This document shows, one piece after another, positions 1-11,330 of a DNA stretch of 64,000 nucleotides. The stretch is from NCBI RefSeq assembly GCF_032884065.1, contig NC_088879.1, positions 17,552,489 through 17,616,488 on the forward strand, read 5' to 3'. The notes beneath the pieces were generated by a model, which was not told the origin of the DNA, searched no databases, and saw only the letters and a list, made by a program, of their open reading frames with translations. The DNA comes from Artemia franciscana (Eukaryota > Arthropoda > Branchiopoda > Anostraca > Artemiidae). Made by a program: the position numbers and the translations under genes. Position 1 is the first letter of the stretch. Each line of letters begins with the position of its first letter.

Positions 1-697
1 TTGACCAACTACTGGCTCTAAGAATTAAAGTGAATGACTTAATGCAGAGTTTTCTGCAGAATTTGCAGCAATGGTTATCCTAAAGTTAAATTCTTTATCG
101 TTGGCCTTCTTCCTCACCTCTGAGGAAAAATGAAATGACGTTTCTACCGTCTATTCAAATTTAATGAGTTAAGCGAGAAAAATTTCACCGTATTTTTCAT
201 TCGAATCCCTGTAAATTACAGTACAAACAAAAAATGGACTCATTGAAACTGGTTCCTTTTAATTCCTCAAAGATCAGCATAATACGTTTGGAGATTAAAT
301 TCAATGCCTGAGCTGTCTACTGAAATTTCAAATCAACTAGGAAATTCTAAATAATTTACCACAATTTATTTATCTAAGTGTGCAAATAATAGCATGAATT
401 CAAAATTCTACAAACTTTAAACCACTCAGAGAAAGAAAACTCAGCGCACTGTGAGCACGAAGCCCCAAATTACCAAACTTTCATAACCGTCTCAAGAGTC
501 AGTTTAATACCCAGCCACTTAGCAACCTATTAAGCCTAGAAACTGAAACAGAAAGATCGGCGCTCTAGTATAATTTGCTGACCTTAGCTGTGCACCCTTA
601 GCCGAACATCGAACCAAACAAAGTAAATGAACATTTTAAATTACTGCGATATATTATGGAAAATCTTTTCCCGTTGGATTGGAAAAATACTTTTTTC
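1..697. other. Intergenic, 3' flank of SCLY
   Basis: No coding region is visible. For the minus-strand SCLY gene this is the downstream side. An ATTAAA signal (TTTAAT on the plus strand at 503-508) and an AATAAA (TTTATT at 365-370) are candidate polyadenylation signals about 190 and 330 bases past the stop codon. Confidence 0.4.
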
Positions 698-1909
698 CTA
701 GCTGCAGGTCATGGAATCATATGCTTTTTTAATAGCTTCGGCTGCTTTTCTAACATCCTCAAGACGTGTGGATCTACCAACTGTAAGCCTCAGAGTGGAT
801 CGGGCCTTCTCTTCACTCAAGCCAGAAGCAATCAGAACAGCGGAAGGCTTTGATCCACTATGACACGCCGAACCGGTGCTGGCACACACAAAAGGACACC
901 TTGACAAAAGCTCATGTCCATTATATATGCCATCACGGGAAATACATACACTTGATGTATTAGGCAAGCGATTCCCAACCCGAAGATTAAACAAAATAGA
1001 ATCCCCAAAAAGTTTTTCAAGACAACACTCAAGTTCATCACGACAAAGTCGAAAGTGATTTTGATCAGCAGCTAAGTTCTTGATTACAATTTCTGCAGCT
1101 TGGCCGAGTCCAACAATCATTGGGGTATTTTCGGTCCCAGAGCGATAACCACGCTCTTGCCCTCCCCCAAATAGCATTGGATAATATTCAACATCATTAT
1201 CAAGACTTCTCACATACAGAGCACCAATTCTTGGGCCATAAAACTTATGTCCAACAATCACCAAAAAATCGACATTTAACTCCTTCACATCGACTTTTAT
1301 TTTACCAATACCTTGTGCTGCATCAGTGTGAAAAAACAACGGTAGCCTCGATGATGATTTTCGCTCTTGTCTATACTTATCAAGAGCTCTCCCAATTTCA
1401 AGAATTGGCATTATGACGCCAGTCTCATTATTAGCCATAATAATTGATATAAGGACAGTAGTTGGCCTAAACGCGTGCATGATTGCATCAACCGTAACAG
1501 CTCCAGTTGATGGGTCTACAGGAACAAAAGTGACCTCAAGCCTTCCTTTATCTTGCCAGTATTTTAGTGGCCGTTCAACAGCAACATGCTCCACACTAGT
1601 CGTAATAACGTGTGCTAAAATATGTTTATCACCAGTGCTTTCTTTCCACTTATCAAAACTTTCCAAGACAGACCAGATTACATTATTATTTGCTTCAGTT
1701 CCTCCCGAACAAAAAACGATCTCTGATGGATGGGAATTTATCATTGAGGCAATTTGTTCCCGCGCTTTACTGATAGCATTTTTTGCCATCTTCCCTTTTT
1801 CATACAAAGAGCTGGGATTCCCCCAAAGATCTAATGCATCGGATATTGCTTTCGAAACTTCTGCTGCTAAAGGTGTTGTTGCATTGTGATCAAGATATAT
1901 TGGTTCCAT
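698..1909 (-). CDS. SCLY: Selenocysteine lyase (class V PLP aminotransferase, NifS-like)
   Basis: A 403-residue protein that recycles selenium: SCLY enzymes cleave L-selenocysteine to alanine and selenide/selenium using pyridoxal phosphate, in the cytosol. The chain opens with the family's YLDHNATTPL motif (residues 5-14), followed by GNPSS (30-34), SGGTEANN (68-75) and TSVEH (104-108). The PLP-lysine motif VGHKFYGPRIG puts the Schiff-base lysine at 222, with the phosphate-binding HTDAAQ upstream (194-199). GGGQERGYRSGTENTP (248-263) is the signature that separates animal SCLY from cysteine desulfurases. The catalytic cysteine is 349 in GSACHSG. The C-terminus includes LRLTVGRST. Length fits animal SCLY with a short N-terminus. 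The start is the first ATG of the frame and sits just before the conserved first strand. The frame has no intron or stop, unusual beside the huge introns of the other gene here, so a retrocopy is possible. A 5' non-coding exon cannot be excluded. Confidence 0.93.
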   Translation of the reverse strand: MEPIYLDHNATTPLAAEVSKAISDALDLWGNPSSLYEKGKMAKNAISKAREQIASMINSHPSEIVFCSGGTEANNNVIWSVLESFDKWKESTGDKHILAHVITTSVEHVAVERPLKYWQDKGRLEVTFVPVDPSTGAVTVDAIMHAFRPTTVLISIIMANNETGVIMPILEIGRALDKYRQERKSSSRLPLFFHTDAAQGIGKIKVDVKELNVDFLVIVGHKFYGPRIGALYVRSLDNDVEYYPMLFGGGQERGYRSGTENTPMIVGLGQAAEIVIKNLAADQNHFRLCRDELECCLEKLFGDSILFNLRVGNRLPNTSSVCISRDGIYNGHELLSRCPFVCASTGSACHSGSKPSAVLIASGLSEEKARSTLRLTVGRSTRLEDVRKAAEAIKKAYDSMTCS

Positions 1910-3769
1910 AGCTCTGCAAAATAATACCTAATAACAGAAAGCTTCAATCATGGAGCTGCAAAGCCATGGCCAAGAAATTAGAAAGTAAAAAAAAAGGGGA
2001 ATTAAAATTATAGCTAAATAAATATAAAGATGTACCGCCGTATATATTGAGAGAACCTAGCCAAAGATTGAAAGCGTACAGTGGATGGACCTTCTCTAAT
2101 CGACGTAGCATACAATCAGGTAAAGGCTTTAAAGTCAGCCAAAGCATAGTGCTATCATTTTGCAAAGTTTTTGAACAAAAACATAAGGGCTTCAATATTC
2201 AAAAGTCTACCATAAAACTACAAAATGGATATCTCTTTTACAAAAAAAGGATAACATGGGTAAACAAAAATCTTTGAACTGAGAACACTTTCGATTACAA
2301 ATTTGAGGGTAATATATTGCCAAAAAAAAAAAAAAAAAAACGAGAATTGAGTTTAAGATTTGGACAAAAACTAAAATATTTGCTTCAAAACGACAGGTAT
2401 TGCAAAGACTTTCCCTATGTAAGGTCTACTGCTTAGAAAATTGTAGATAGAGTATGAAACAATGCTAAAAATAACTAAAAGTGGGTTGCTATTGGTTCTC
2501 CAGCCAAAATCAAATTGCCACCCGAATTCGGACGTGTCAACTCATATTTGTAAATGAGGATATGAGATTGTGCGCCATCTTCAAGACAAGGTATATCTTC
2601 ATTAGTTATTTAAAACAGGACTGCTTAACTTAAAATGATATACAAGAAGAGGAAAAAAAGAGATGAAAGTAAAGGACCAATAATTGTTGCTTATTTGACG
2701 TAATGAATATGAATGATTGCAACTACATGTGCTCAAATTACTGATTTAAAGCAAATAACAATAATCTCAAACTAAAAAACAAAAACAAAAAAACTTTGAC
2801 ATAAAACACATTTGAGAAACACACTGGGGCCATTTAGAAACACACAATGCATGGGGAAAATGCTGACGAAACGCGTTTTCTATATAAGCACCAGGGTCTC
2901 TTCAAAAAGAGCACCATTAAGATTTTCCATACTTGCTATGTACCTTCTCTTGTTAAAAATTCCACACACATTTACATTTCTCATGCTCTATTCCGTGGCG
3001 GATCCAGATGGGGTGGCATCACCTTCTGGCAGATTTGGGGTCGGGACCACTTGCTCCGGTTGGGGTTGGGATGATGTAATACTTTAAAGTTATTTTTATT
3101 AGTGAGTTACAAATAATTTTTTAATTGTTAAGACTGTTTCTTTTTCCTAACAAGTTTGAAACAAAGTTTCAGTTACTTTGAGTGGTCTCTGTTAGATTTT
3201 AATAATGACACATACCCCCTAAAGGTATTTGATTAAGTTTAGATTTATCAAGGGAATCCGTCCATAATACCACAAAAGGCAACTGGGAGGTAAAAATCCT
3301 CATTTCGTATTGAAAAGGAGGGGAAACTTAAAATCATAACTTCTTTTTACTTTCAAAGATTTGTTTTCGAGTCTTGCTATAGCACAGAGGCGAAAAAATT
3401 GATATAATTACTTTTTTGGCTGTCATGAAATTTGGGTTTGCTTTTTTATAACATTGTTGTTTTTTGGGAGATTTGTATAATAGAAAGTAATTGTATGAGA
3501 AGTGCAAAGATATTATTAATTTACGTTTCAGATTTTGGTTAGCAAATAATGGCCAAATTACTCCCTATTTTCATCTAATTAAAGCTCTGCCTTTATGACA
3601 TCACCAATCTGTTCATCCTAAACATTAAAATAGAGGCCAAACTCATCTGAACTTTAATAAAGGTTTGTATGAGTATGCACTTAAAACTAATTATGCAAGT
3701 AATATTTCTAGTATAACCATAACAACTAATAGTATTATTATACTATAACTAATAACTAATAGCATACTA
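1910..3769. other. Intergenic; no gene recognised
   Basis: This should hold the SCLY promoter, but no clear core element was identified. It contains an 18-A run near 2323-2340. Around 2995-3075 is a GTGGCGGATCCAGA-type block that resembles the ends of the hAT-like repeat seen intact at 32166-32436. Short open frames here show no recognisable protein. Confidence 0.3.
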
Positions 3770-4276
3770 GTTGAACCAACTGATGGAGATACTAGTGACT
3801 CAGATGAATTTTACTTACAGTTACAGCAGCAAATAGACAGGGTACCAGATAGAAATATGGTGTTTTTGCTAGGAGATTTCAATGCCCAGGTTGGTAGAAA
3901 TAGGGATAGATGGTATCCTAGCCTAGGTAAATTTGGTGTAGGAAAAGAAAACAGTAACGGCTATAGGCTTTTGCAATTTTGTAGGTATAACAACCTAGTT
4001 ATAACCAGTACGGTGTTTGGTCACAAAACGGCCCATAAGTTGACATGGTATTCACGTGATGGTAAGACAGCAAACCTTATTGATTATGTTATTGTAAACA
4101 GAAGACTAGCAGAATCAATACAAGATACTAGGGTGTATAGGAGTGTTGTTATAGATGTTAAAAGTAAAGATCACCATCTAGTAGTGTCTAAAGTTAATTT
4201 AAAGCTGAAATTTCGGAAGGGTAACTACTTCCCGGAAAGTTATGATGTTGGTAGACTCCAGGATGAAAATTTGTGA
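3770..4276 (+). pseudogene. RTE endonuclease domain, C-terminal part
   Basis: The frame is open from GTT at 3770, with no ATG needed. It carries the endonuclease core motif LLGDFNAQVGR (aspartate and asparagine of the metal site), then LTWYSRDGK, the IDYVIVNRR block and KSKDHHLVV, whose DHH corresponds to the catalytic SDH. In this family the enzyme nicks target DNA to prime reverse transcription. The N-terminal catalytic glutamate region is missing, so the copy is 5'-truncated. The frame stops at 4274-4276 and the linker resumes in another frame. Confidence 0.85.
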
Positions 4277-4329
4277 AAAAACTTCCAGGAACAGTTGAAT
4301 ACTAAACTTGAGAGTTAAAATTTGGCAAT

Positions 4330-5061
4330 GTGGAAGATGGATGGAATAATTTCAGAAAAACAATTTGTGAAGTTGCTGATGGTGTCCTAGGGAAGAGTGC
4401 TAAGACTGCAACTAGGAATATTAGTGAAAAAGCTATAGGTTTAATAGAGAGTAGAAGGGGTTTGTACAAGAATTATCTGAGTGATAGGTCGTATGAAAAC
4501 AAAAGGAATGTAAAGAAAGTGGAGAAAGCATTAAAATATGAACTAAGGAGATGTGAAGTGGAGGCCATGAATAAAATTGTTGAGGATCTGGAAGATGCGG
4601 CTAGACGGCATAATAGTGAAGTATAATACTGGCATGTTAATAAATTGAAAAGGAGTAGCCGATCCGGACTAGTCCCAGTTAAAGATTGAAATAGGGCCAC
4701 AATTAGTGATAAGGAAAAAGTTAAAGAAAGATGGGTGGAACATTTTGAGAATGTGCTAAACCGAGATACAGTTGCAGGAAAAGATATAGAAGAAAATGAA
4801 AAAGTTTGTGATACCTTGGATGTGAAGCAAGATTTGTTTAGTGGGGAAGAAATAGCGACAGTACTAAAAGGATTAAAAAATAATAAGGCTCCAGGTGCTG
4901 ATAGTATGATTAATGAGTTTATCAAATATGGTGGCTCTGAGGTTAGAAATAAGCTACTGAAGATTATGAACATGATTTTTCAAAAAGGGGAAGTACCCAA
5001 TGATTTTAGGAAAACCTTAATTAAAACACTATATAAGAAAGGTGACAAGAGTGAAAAGTAG
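4330..5061 (+). pseudogene. RTE linker and start of reverse transcriptase
   Basis: Two frames separated by a stop near 4626. The first (from 4330) is a lysine- and glutamate-rich linker. The second contains the segment before the RT palm: RWVEHFENVLNR, then LKNNKAPGADSMINEFIKYG, which is the family's NNKAPG.D motif, then FRKTLIKTLYKKGDK. It ends at 5061, and the next RT block (YRGIILVSVGSKLLS) continues in another frame, showing a frameshift. Confidence 0.8.
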
Positions 5062-5779
5062 TAATTATCGAGGCATTATTTTGGTCTCTGTAGGTAGCAA
5101 ATTACTGAGTAATATGATACTTTTTAGACTGAGAGATGCTGTAGAAAAAGGAAAGAATAATGCGGTTTTAGAAAAGGTAGAGGATGTGTCTACCAAGTTT
5201 TCACTCTTAGGTTAATAATTGAGAAGTCCCTTCGTTGTCAAACACCTTTGGTCCTCAGTTTTATCGATTATGAGCAAGCTTTCGATTCTGTTGATAGAAG
5301 AGCGTTAACAAAGGTCTTATCGTTATATGGTATACCAGAAAAATACATTAAAGTGATTTGTGCTATGTGCGAGAATAATTACTGCTGCGGTTAAGGTAGG
5401 AAATGAGATTAGCAAATGTTTTTGTATTAAATCAGGAGTTAAGCAGGGTTGTGTTCTATACCCCATTATATGGATCATTTTGATGGACTTCGTCTTAAGG
5501 AGCACAGGAAAGGCAATTGGAGACTATGGAATCAAATGGGGAGGAAGAACGCTCCTGGACTTAGATTATGCTGATGATTTAAGCATATTAGATGAAAGTG
5601 TGAGCAAAATGAATGAATTTTTAGAGGTTTTGCGAGTTCAGGGTGCTAAAATAGGCTAGAAAATTAATGTTAAGAAGACTAAGTCACTAAGGCTAGGAAT
5701 AAGTGAAGATGAACAGATGACATTAGGTAACGGAAAGATTGATCAGGTTGGGAGCTTCAGTTACCTTGGTAGTATTAAA
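5062..5779 (+). pseudogene. RTE reverse transcriptase core with YADD
   Basis: RT fingers and palm in shifted frames. Visible are SFIDYEQAFDSVDR (first catalytic aspartate region, 5260-5300), KSGVKQGCVLYPIIW (5430-5475) and LDLDYADDLSILDE (5560-5600, catalytic YADD), then NVKKTKSLRLG and SYLGS. The frame is interrupted near 5205, 5370 and 5657. The thumb and C-terminus are lost where the foldback begins, so it is non-functional. Confidence 0.85.
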
Positions 5780-5781
5780 TA

Positions 5782-6029
5782 AAAAAAACAAGTTTTTTTA
5801 ACTGAAAGTAAGGAGCGACATTAAAACTTAAAACGACCAGAAATTACTTCGTATATGAAAGAGGCTGCTTCCTCATCAACGCTCCGCTCTTTACGCTAAA
5901 GTTTGACGCTTTCTCTCAATTCTTCTTTTTAAAACAGTAAAAAACTTTAGCGTAAAGAGCGGGGCGTTGATGAGGAAGCAGCCTCTTTCATATACGAAGT
6001 AATTTCTGGTCGTTTTAAGTTTTTCCGTT
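5782..6029. repeat. Foldback element copy A (82-bp arms)
   Basis: A near-perfect inverted repeat. The left arm at 5823-5904 and the right arm at 5942-6024 differ at about one position in 82, around a short AT-rich loop. The outer left flank (GTTTTTTTAACTGAAAGTAA) matches the outer end of copy B at 43890, while the matching outer right flank is missing. This is a non-coding, foldback or MITE-like element. Related copies are at 29806-29976 and 43890-44185. Confidence 0.85.
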
Positions 6030-6259
6030 TCCGTTTTTTTTTTATTTAATAATTAAAAATCTACCACAGCTTGAAAACCTGAGAATTTAAATCACCAATA
6101 TATGCCTGTCAAATACAAAATAACAAACACACAATCATTTGTTTTTTAAGGTGTATTTAGACTCATATACTTAGTTTGAAACACATGATTTTTCATAGAG
6201 AAAAGGTAGATTTTCTGACATTATTTGAAAAACAATAAAAAATTAAATTAAAAAATATT

Positions 6260-6502
6260 TTTCAGCTAAAATTAAGGAGCAATATTAAAACTTGACACAA
6301 ACAAAAATTATTCCATATATGGGGGCAAATCGCTTTCCTTAATACTTTGCTCTCTATGCTAATTTTAACTTTTTGTCCCATTATTTAAGAGTAATTCCTA
6401 AAATACAAGAGTCCTCTAATTAAAGTAAGAAGATTGTTAAAATACAAATACAAAACTTTAGCAGGAAGAGTAAGGTACTGAGGAGGGTTACCCCCCCCCC
6501 CT
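6260..6502. repeat. Degenerate foldback relative with a C11 run
   Basis: The left side (AATTAAGGAGCAATATTAAAAC then ATTATTCCATATATG) and right side (AAAACTTTAGCAGGAAGAGTAAGG) look like diverged arms of the same foldback family. The palindrome is badly eroded and ends in a run of 11 C at 6491-6501. Confidence 0.5.
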
Positions 6503-7139
6503 TAAATACAGAAAAATTTCTTTTCTTTTAATTTTGTTAGTGTTGCTACTTAAATTCAGTTGATAAAAAAAAAACTATTCTTTATATGTGATCAAAGAAA
6601 GTCTCAATCAATTCTCAGGAAAAGATATTGACATGTTACTGATTTGGATAGCCAAAAATAGTCAGTAGCCTATTTCTCTTTATCCCGAGCCCAAGTAATT
6701 TCGAATCAGATACAAATTTGACACAAAAACTGCAACCTGTTGATGTTAAAATTGAATACAGGAATACTGGCAAATTTGTGAAATAAAACATTTAATAGTA
6801 CCTACATTTACCATTATAAACTAATACTTATCCTTAGGTGTCATTTTAAGTGGCTCTCCTAGTGTGTGAATTTATTTACCTGTACTTTAAAGTTAGTCAT
6901 TATTTATTTTCTATCCCCAAGAGAATTCATCCTTTGTGTTTAATTTTTAATTAAAACAAATAGAAGATATTTCAAGTGCATCATTTTCCTCTGAAGTCAC
7001 ATAGTTGCCAAATAGTGTATAGTTGCCAAGCATTATATTTTTATATCACCACAGATTATGTTGGCTCAGGTGTTTTTCGCATATTTTAGGCGATAGAATT
7101 CAGTCTGAATTTCGATTTTTTTTTAGATAGCCTGTGCAG
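6503..7139. other. AT-rich spacer; nothing recognised
   Basis: No open frame, repeat or regulatory signal could be supported. Confidence 0.3.
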
Positions 7140-7311
7140 AAGTGAGCAGCAACAAACATTCAAGAGGCCACATAGTACCAGCAGGATTTTTATCCTTAAA
7201 CTGCTGGGATCAGGTGATTTGTGTGTTGCACTTCCCAAAGGCCTTGTCTACTGCAGAATCTTTAAAGCTTGTAACACTTGCTGCTTTGTGCTATTTTCCC
7301 CACAGAATAGT
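7140..7311 (+). repeat. 5' UTR block of the CR1/L2-like family
   Basis: The sequence around CCAGCAGGATTTTTATCC and TTAAACTGCTGGGATCAGG recurs, diverged, at 18555-18665 and 32846-32960. It therefore marks the conserved leader of this LINE family. It probably carries the internal promoter, as LINE leaders usually do; that part is inference. Confidence 0.6.
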
Positions 7312-8180
7312 ATGGCCAGTAAGCGGATCTGCCTTAGCCCAGTAAAAGGAATGGATAAGTACGTGAGTTGTGGAACAAATCTAACTGACAAGTCGACGGC
7401 TTTGAATTGTGATAGATGTGAGCATTAGCTGTGCATAGAGTGCCTCAATCTTGCAGAACAGGAATACATACTATTATTTAAAATGACTTTGTGCATGGGC
7501 TGTGAATGGAAGCATCCATTGTGCAAAGGAGACCATCAGCCTGGTGGTGCAAGATCATTTAAATTGCTTGAATAGTTGATAATTCCATAAAGAGCTTGCT
7601 CAGTGGTTTTTGAAGTGATATGGAGGTGATTAGAGGCTTGGATACAAAAGTGAATGTAAAGGAGTCATTTAGCAGTTTGAAAGGTGAACTCAAAGGCAAA
7701 ATTATTTCAAAGTTCAAAGACATTCTACACCATATGGCGAATCTTGAACAGTTCTCAGGAACTGCAATGGATCAAAAACTCCTGAAAGACTTAGTGGGTA
7801 CTGAGGTAGCTAATATCAAAAACAATCTTAACACTGAGTTTGAAAACAAAGTTAGAGCTTTAATTGCAATGGATTATGACAGGCAAAAGCAAAAGTTGAA
7901 CGGTGTTGTGTTTGGTACTCCTCAACAGCCAGATGATGCTCAGTATGTGCAGAAGTACCTGGCTATCAAATATGGAATGAGGAATGTCGGTGTTCTGACT
8001 GTCTGCCACCGCACAGATCCTACATTGGCACATTTGGTTAACTCTCATCATCCTCCCCTGATCATGTTTTCAGTCCTAAATTTTCCAATTAAAAAGGCAA
8101 TCCTTCAAAAGTCTTTTGAAAGAGAAGGGACAATGCGATTCAGAAAGGGTGTCTCAAAAGCTTATTGGGAAGTGAGGTAA
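7312..8180 (+). pseudogene. LINE ORF1 with PHD-like zinc finger and helical region
   Basis: The ATG at 7312 begins a frame whose cysteines are spaced like a PHD finger: VSCG, then CDRCEH, a stop (7426), then LCIECLN and CMGCEWKHPLCKGDH in following sequence. ORF1 proteins of CR1/L2 elements often carry such fingers and bind RNA. After a frameshift, the frame at 7620-8180 encodes a charged, probably helical segment, then a block containing QKQKLNGVVFG and KKAILQKSF, similar to the nucleic-acid-binding part of LINE ORF1. It is broken by at least one stop and one shift. Confidence 0.65.
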
Positions 8181-8345
8181 AAATTATGTGCTAAGCTGCA
8201 CAGGAAATACAAAAATGGAGAGAATGACATAATCATCTGAGGCAACAAGATTGTCTCAAAATACTTGCAGAATCCAGTGGTGATGCCAATGCAAGGGATG
8301 GACATTTAGCAAACAAGAGTTATAAAAACACAACTCTATATATTA

Positions 8346-9180
8346 GTGTATATAATAGTTTTGCAAATAATACCCAAGTTAGTCAGCAAAGTGTTAATAA
8401 GGAATATGGACAGTCTATCTATTGAGGAAAGCATGGACAATTCCTTCTTCGGTGCCAAGTTGCATGCTAATTCCAGTCAGACTTTTACAGACACTGTCAC
8501 CTATCAGTCATGCAATATTGCCAATGCTAACACCATTGGTGGATTTGAAGTTATGTGCAGCAATTTACATTGTATAACCAATAACAAAGATGAAATTAAG
8601 GCAGTGATGGTGCTAACACCTGAAGTGGATGTATCTGCCTATACTGAAGTAAAGCCCAAGTGGGCATCAACTCCTTTAACAGAGACAAAAATACAGGTAC
8701 CCAGTTTGAAAATTCTTGCAAACTTTGCAAAAGAGGAAGGTAGAGGAGTTGCAATTTATGCAAGAGCATCCCTCCAGGTAGGCATCTTTGATATAAATAG
8801 TGAGTATGAACCCTGGGTAGAACATATACAGCTAACAACTAAGCTTCACAATGTTCAATTTGTAATAGGATGTCTGTATAAAAGCCCTAGTCCCCCCTGC
8901 CAAGTGAGATCAATAAAAGCACTTATCAACTCTGTTGAATGGGTTATGAGAATTACTAATGAAAACACAATCATAACAGGAGACTTTAATCTACCCCAGG
9001 TGCAATAGACACAGGGTTATGCCTTAAAAGAAAAAGCTGGTAATATTAACCCATTTCCTCCATGCCTACAAGATCACTCATTGTACCAGGCTGTTAATTT
9101 TCCAACTAGATATCAAGATGGACAAACCCCAACAGTTCTTGACGCCATTTAGTAAGAGACCCAGAAACGATTGTTAGTAT
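8346..9180 (+). pseudogene. LINE ORF2 endonuclease domain
   Basis: An apurinic-type endonuclease: GFEVMCSNLHCITNNKDEI at the N-terminal side, LTPEVDVSAYTEVKPKW where the catalytic glutamate block lies, GRGVAIYARASLQVG, then IITGDFNLPQ ending at a stop at 9006. The sequence after this (LYQAVNFPTRYQDGQ, then DPE near 9160) is the remaining C-terminal part in broken frames. Such domains nick the target strand. The usual QETW/PQET-like motif is degraded. Confidence 0.7.
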
Positions 9181-9889
9181 CAAGCCTGAACCGCCATTTG
9201 GAGTAAGTGATAATATTACAATTGCTTGGCAGCTTAGGTTGTTTCCTAAGAAAAAGCAGTTTGTAAGACATGTGTATTCAAATTACAGCCAAGTTCAAAA
9301 GCATTATCACACAGATTGGTCATTTATTGAGAATGCAGATACTCCTGAATCACAAAGTAAAGTGAAAGAGATTATTGTATCAACTTGTGATAAGCATACA
9401 ACAATTATGAGGATCTATAAGCCAAGAACTCTTCCTTTTCTTACATGTGATATTAAACTGGCAATCCAAAAAAGAAAAGCAGTGGAAGAAATATAAAGAT
9501 ATACCATATGATAGATTTAAGCAACTCTGTAATAAGGCTTGACTACTTTCACAAAAACTTACAAGAGAGCATGAAAAAGCAATTGCAGATGCTTCCAAAT
9601 CAAGTCCCGAAAAATTTTGGAGGTATGTTCCCTGTGAAAACCTGGAAGACACTCAGTAACTGAGCTTTCTGTTGGTGGAGCATCTATTACCAGCCCTAAG
9701 GAAATAGCTGAGACACTGAACAATCAGTTCCAAAAAGCCTTCACTACCCCACATAAAGATCCACTCCTCAATCAGCCTAATTATAAAATTCGTCAACAAA
9801 AGTCACCAATTACATTAGAGGAAGTTCATGCAGAATTGGTCATGCCTCTTGCTGCACTTTTCTAAAAATCCCTGGATACAAAGGCAGTG
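9181..9889 (+). pseudogene. LINE ORF2 linker between endonuclease and RT
   Basis: Discontinuous frames, including 9239-9496 (KKKQFVRHVYSNYSQVQKHY and TRTLPFL-like text ending VEEI). They match the region between endonuclease and RT in CR1/L2 proteins: aromatic and charged, with a PRTLPFLT motif before KLAIQKRK. Stops near 9494 and 9657 and shifted frames follow. Confidence 0.55.
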
Positions 9890-11330
9890 CCTCATGACTG
9901 TTAGAATGGTAATATCATCCTTATCTATAAAGGTGACAGTCAATTAGACCCATCAAATTACCACCCTATTAGCATTACATCTGCTGTTGGGAAAGTTCAG
10001 AAGGGAATAGTAAATACTGCATTGTCAGGCACCCCACCTCCAACAATCTTGTTACACAGAGTCAGCATGGATTTAGATCAAAACAATCCATTGATACAAA
10101 TCTGAAAAGAAGCATACAATTTTGTCATAGGGCTCCTAGATAGAGAAATCCTAGTAGACCTCATTCTCCTAGACTTTACCAAAGCATTTGACAAAGTGTG
10201 TCATCATCAACTACAGACAAAATTAATTGCAGTCATGGTAAACCAGGAGGTTTTTTAGTGGGTGATGGCATTCCTGGAAGATAGAAGGCAGAGCATAAAG
10301 GTGCATGGAGAAAAAAGTCAGGTATTTTCCTCAGATAGTACTGAAGTGGAAAGTGAAGTCCCACGGGGAACAATCCTTGGTCCAACATTATTTAACATCT
10401 ATATCAACAATGTCCCACAATCTGTCATAAATAAATGAACATGTATGCCAATGATTCACAAATCATCAGCCCTGCAACAACAACCAAAGAGCAAGTTGAC
10501 CTAGAAAAAACTCTCTGATTGCGCAAAACTCTGGAGGTTAGAAATTAAGATTAAGAAATGCAGGACAATTTATTTTGGCAGAAACAATGTGAGGGGTCAG
10601 TATCACATATGCGGAATAGATGGTGTTGGGGAGATGATTAGTTCCTCCCATTCTGAAAAACCTGGGTATACTTGTGGATGATGAATTCAAGTTTGACCAA
10701 CATTCTAGTCAGTTGCTTCCAAAGCACTCCAAATCCTGGGAATTCTAAAAAGAACATTCCACAGAAGGTTACAAAAGCTGATGGCAAAGCTATACAAAGG
10801 ACTTGTTTGACTAAAACTAGAATTTGGTATGTATATGGTAGCCCATTTAAATGAAGGAGACAAGAAAAAACGAGAGTGTCCAAAGGCAAGTAACTAAATC
10901 AATAGAGGGTTGTAAAAGCCTGGCCTCCCCATCCTGCCTGGAGAAGTCACAGATTCCTACCCTCTCCTACTGATGGAAGTGTGGGGGTATCATCATGGTT
11001 TACAAAATGCTGCAAACTCAGTCCTTGAAAAAAGAAATGCTTGAACTTGACCAGTCAACATGAAATAGAGGACACACCAAGAATCTGCACTGCAAACAAG
11101 CCAACACCAGACTACAGAACAGCTTCTTCTCAAATAGAGTTGTGGGGCTCTGGAACTCCCTAAGCAAAGGAGCAGTCTCAGCCCCTAGTGTGAAGGCCTT
11201 CAAGGAAGCTGCAGGCAAAGATTGGTCCTCCAAGCCATGGCTTCAAGAATGGGATGCAGCCAAAACATTGGCTCAACATCTTGCCAAACCAGCACCTATT
11301 TGCTGGACAATATGATTTGAGGTAATTGTA
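9890..11330 (+). pseudogene. LINE ORF2 reverse transcriptase and C-terminal tail
   Basis: RT motifs appear in order across several frames: GNIILIYKGDS and PSNYHPISITSAVGK (9905-9990), LDFTKAFDKVCHHQL (10170-10215, first catalytic Asp), VPRGTILGPTLFNIYINNVP (10355-10425), then a damaged catalytic box reading YANDSQI (10443-10465) where YADD is expected. IKKCRTIYFGRNN follows. The tail at 11040-11260 (NRGHTKNLHCKQANTR, VVGLWNSLS, PSVKAFKEAAGKDW) is the characteristic CR1/L2 C-terminus. It is inactive. Confidence 0.8.

Larger units (their letters stand above)
3770..5779 (+). mobile_element. RTE-type non-LTR retrotransposon, 5'-truncated and decayed
   Basis: Broken but continuous LINE coding sequence: the C-terminal half of an apurinic-type endonuclease, a linker, then a reverse transcriptase ending near YLGS at about 5770. 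The protein type is that of RTE elements whose endonuclease is often annotated as craniofacial development protein 2-like. At least one in-frame stop (4626) and several frameshifts make it inactive. The element is followed almost immediately by a foldback repeat (5782-6029). Relatives of the same family lie at 37575-37870, 38180-39490 and 45175-45965, all on the plus strand. Confidence 0.85.
7140..11330 (+). mobile_element. CR1/L2-like non-LTR retrotransposon, near full length but decayed
   Basis: A two-ORF LINE with 5' UTR, an ORF1 containing a PHD-like zinc finger, and an ORF2 with endonuclease, RT and a C-terminal tail of CR1/L2 style (FFSNRVVGLWNSLS near 11125-11170). Many stops and frameshifts show it is dead. 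The 5' UTR block is shared with 18555-18665 and 32846-33100, and an independent 3' end lies at 12128-12440. The exact clade (CR1, L2 or a relative) is inferred from motifs only. Confidence 0.8.

Noticed and set aside
4473..4973. 166-codon minus-strand frame
   Set aside because: It is a shadow of the RTE linker and RT coding sequence, with low-complexity Ser/Phe/Leu text.
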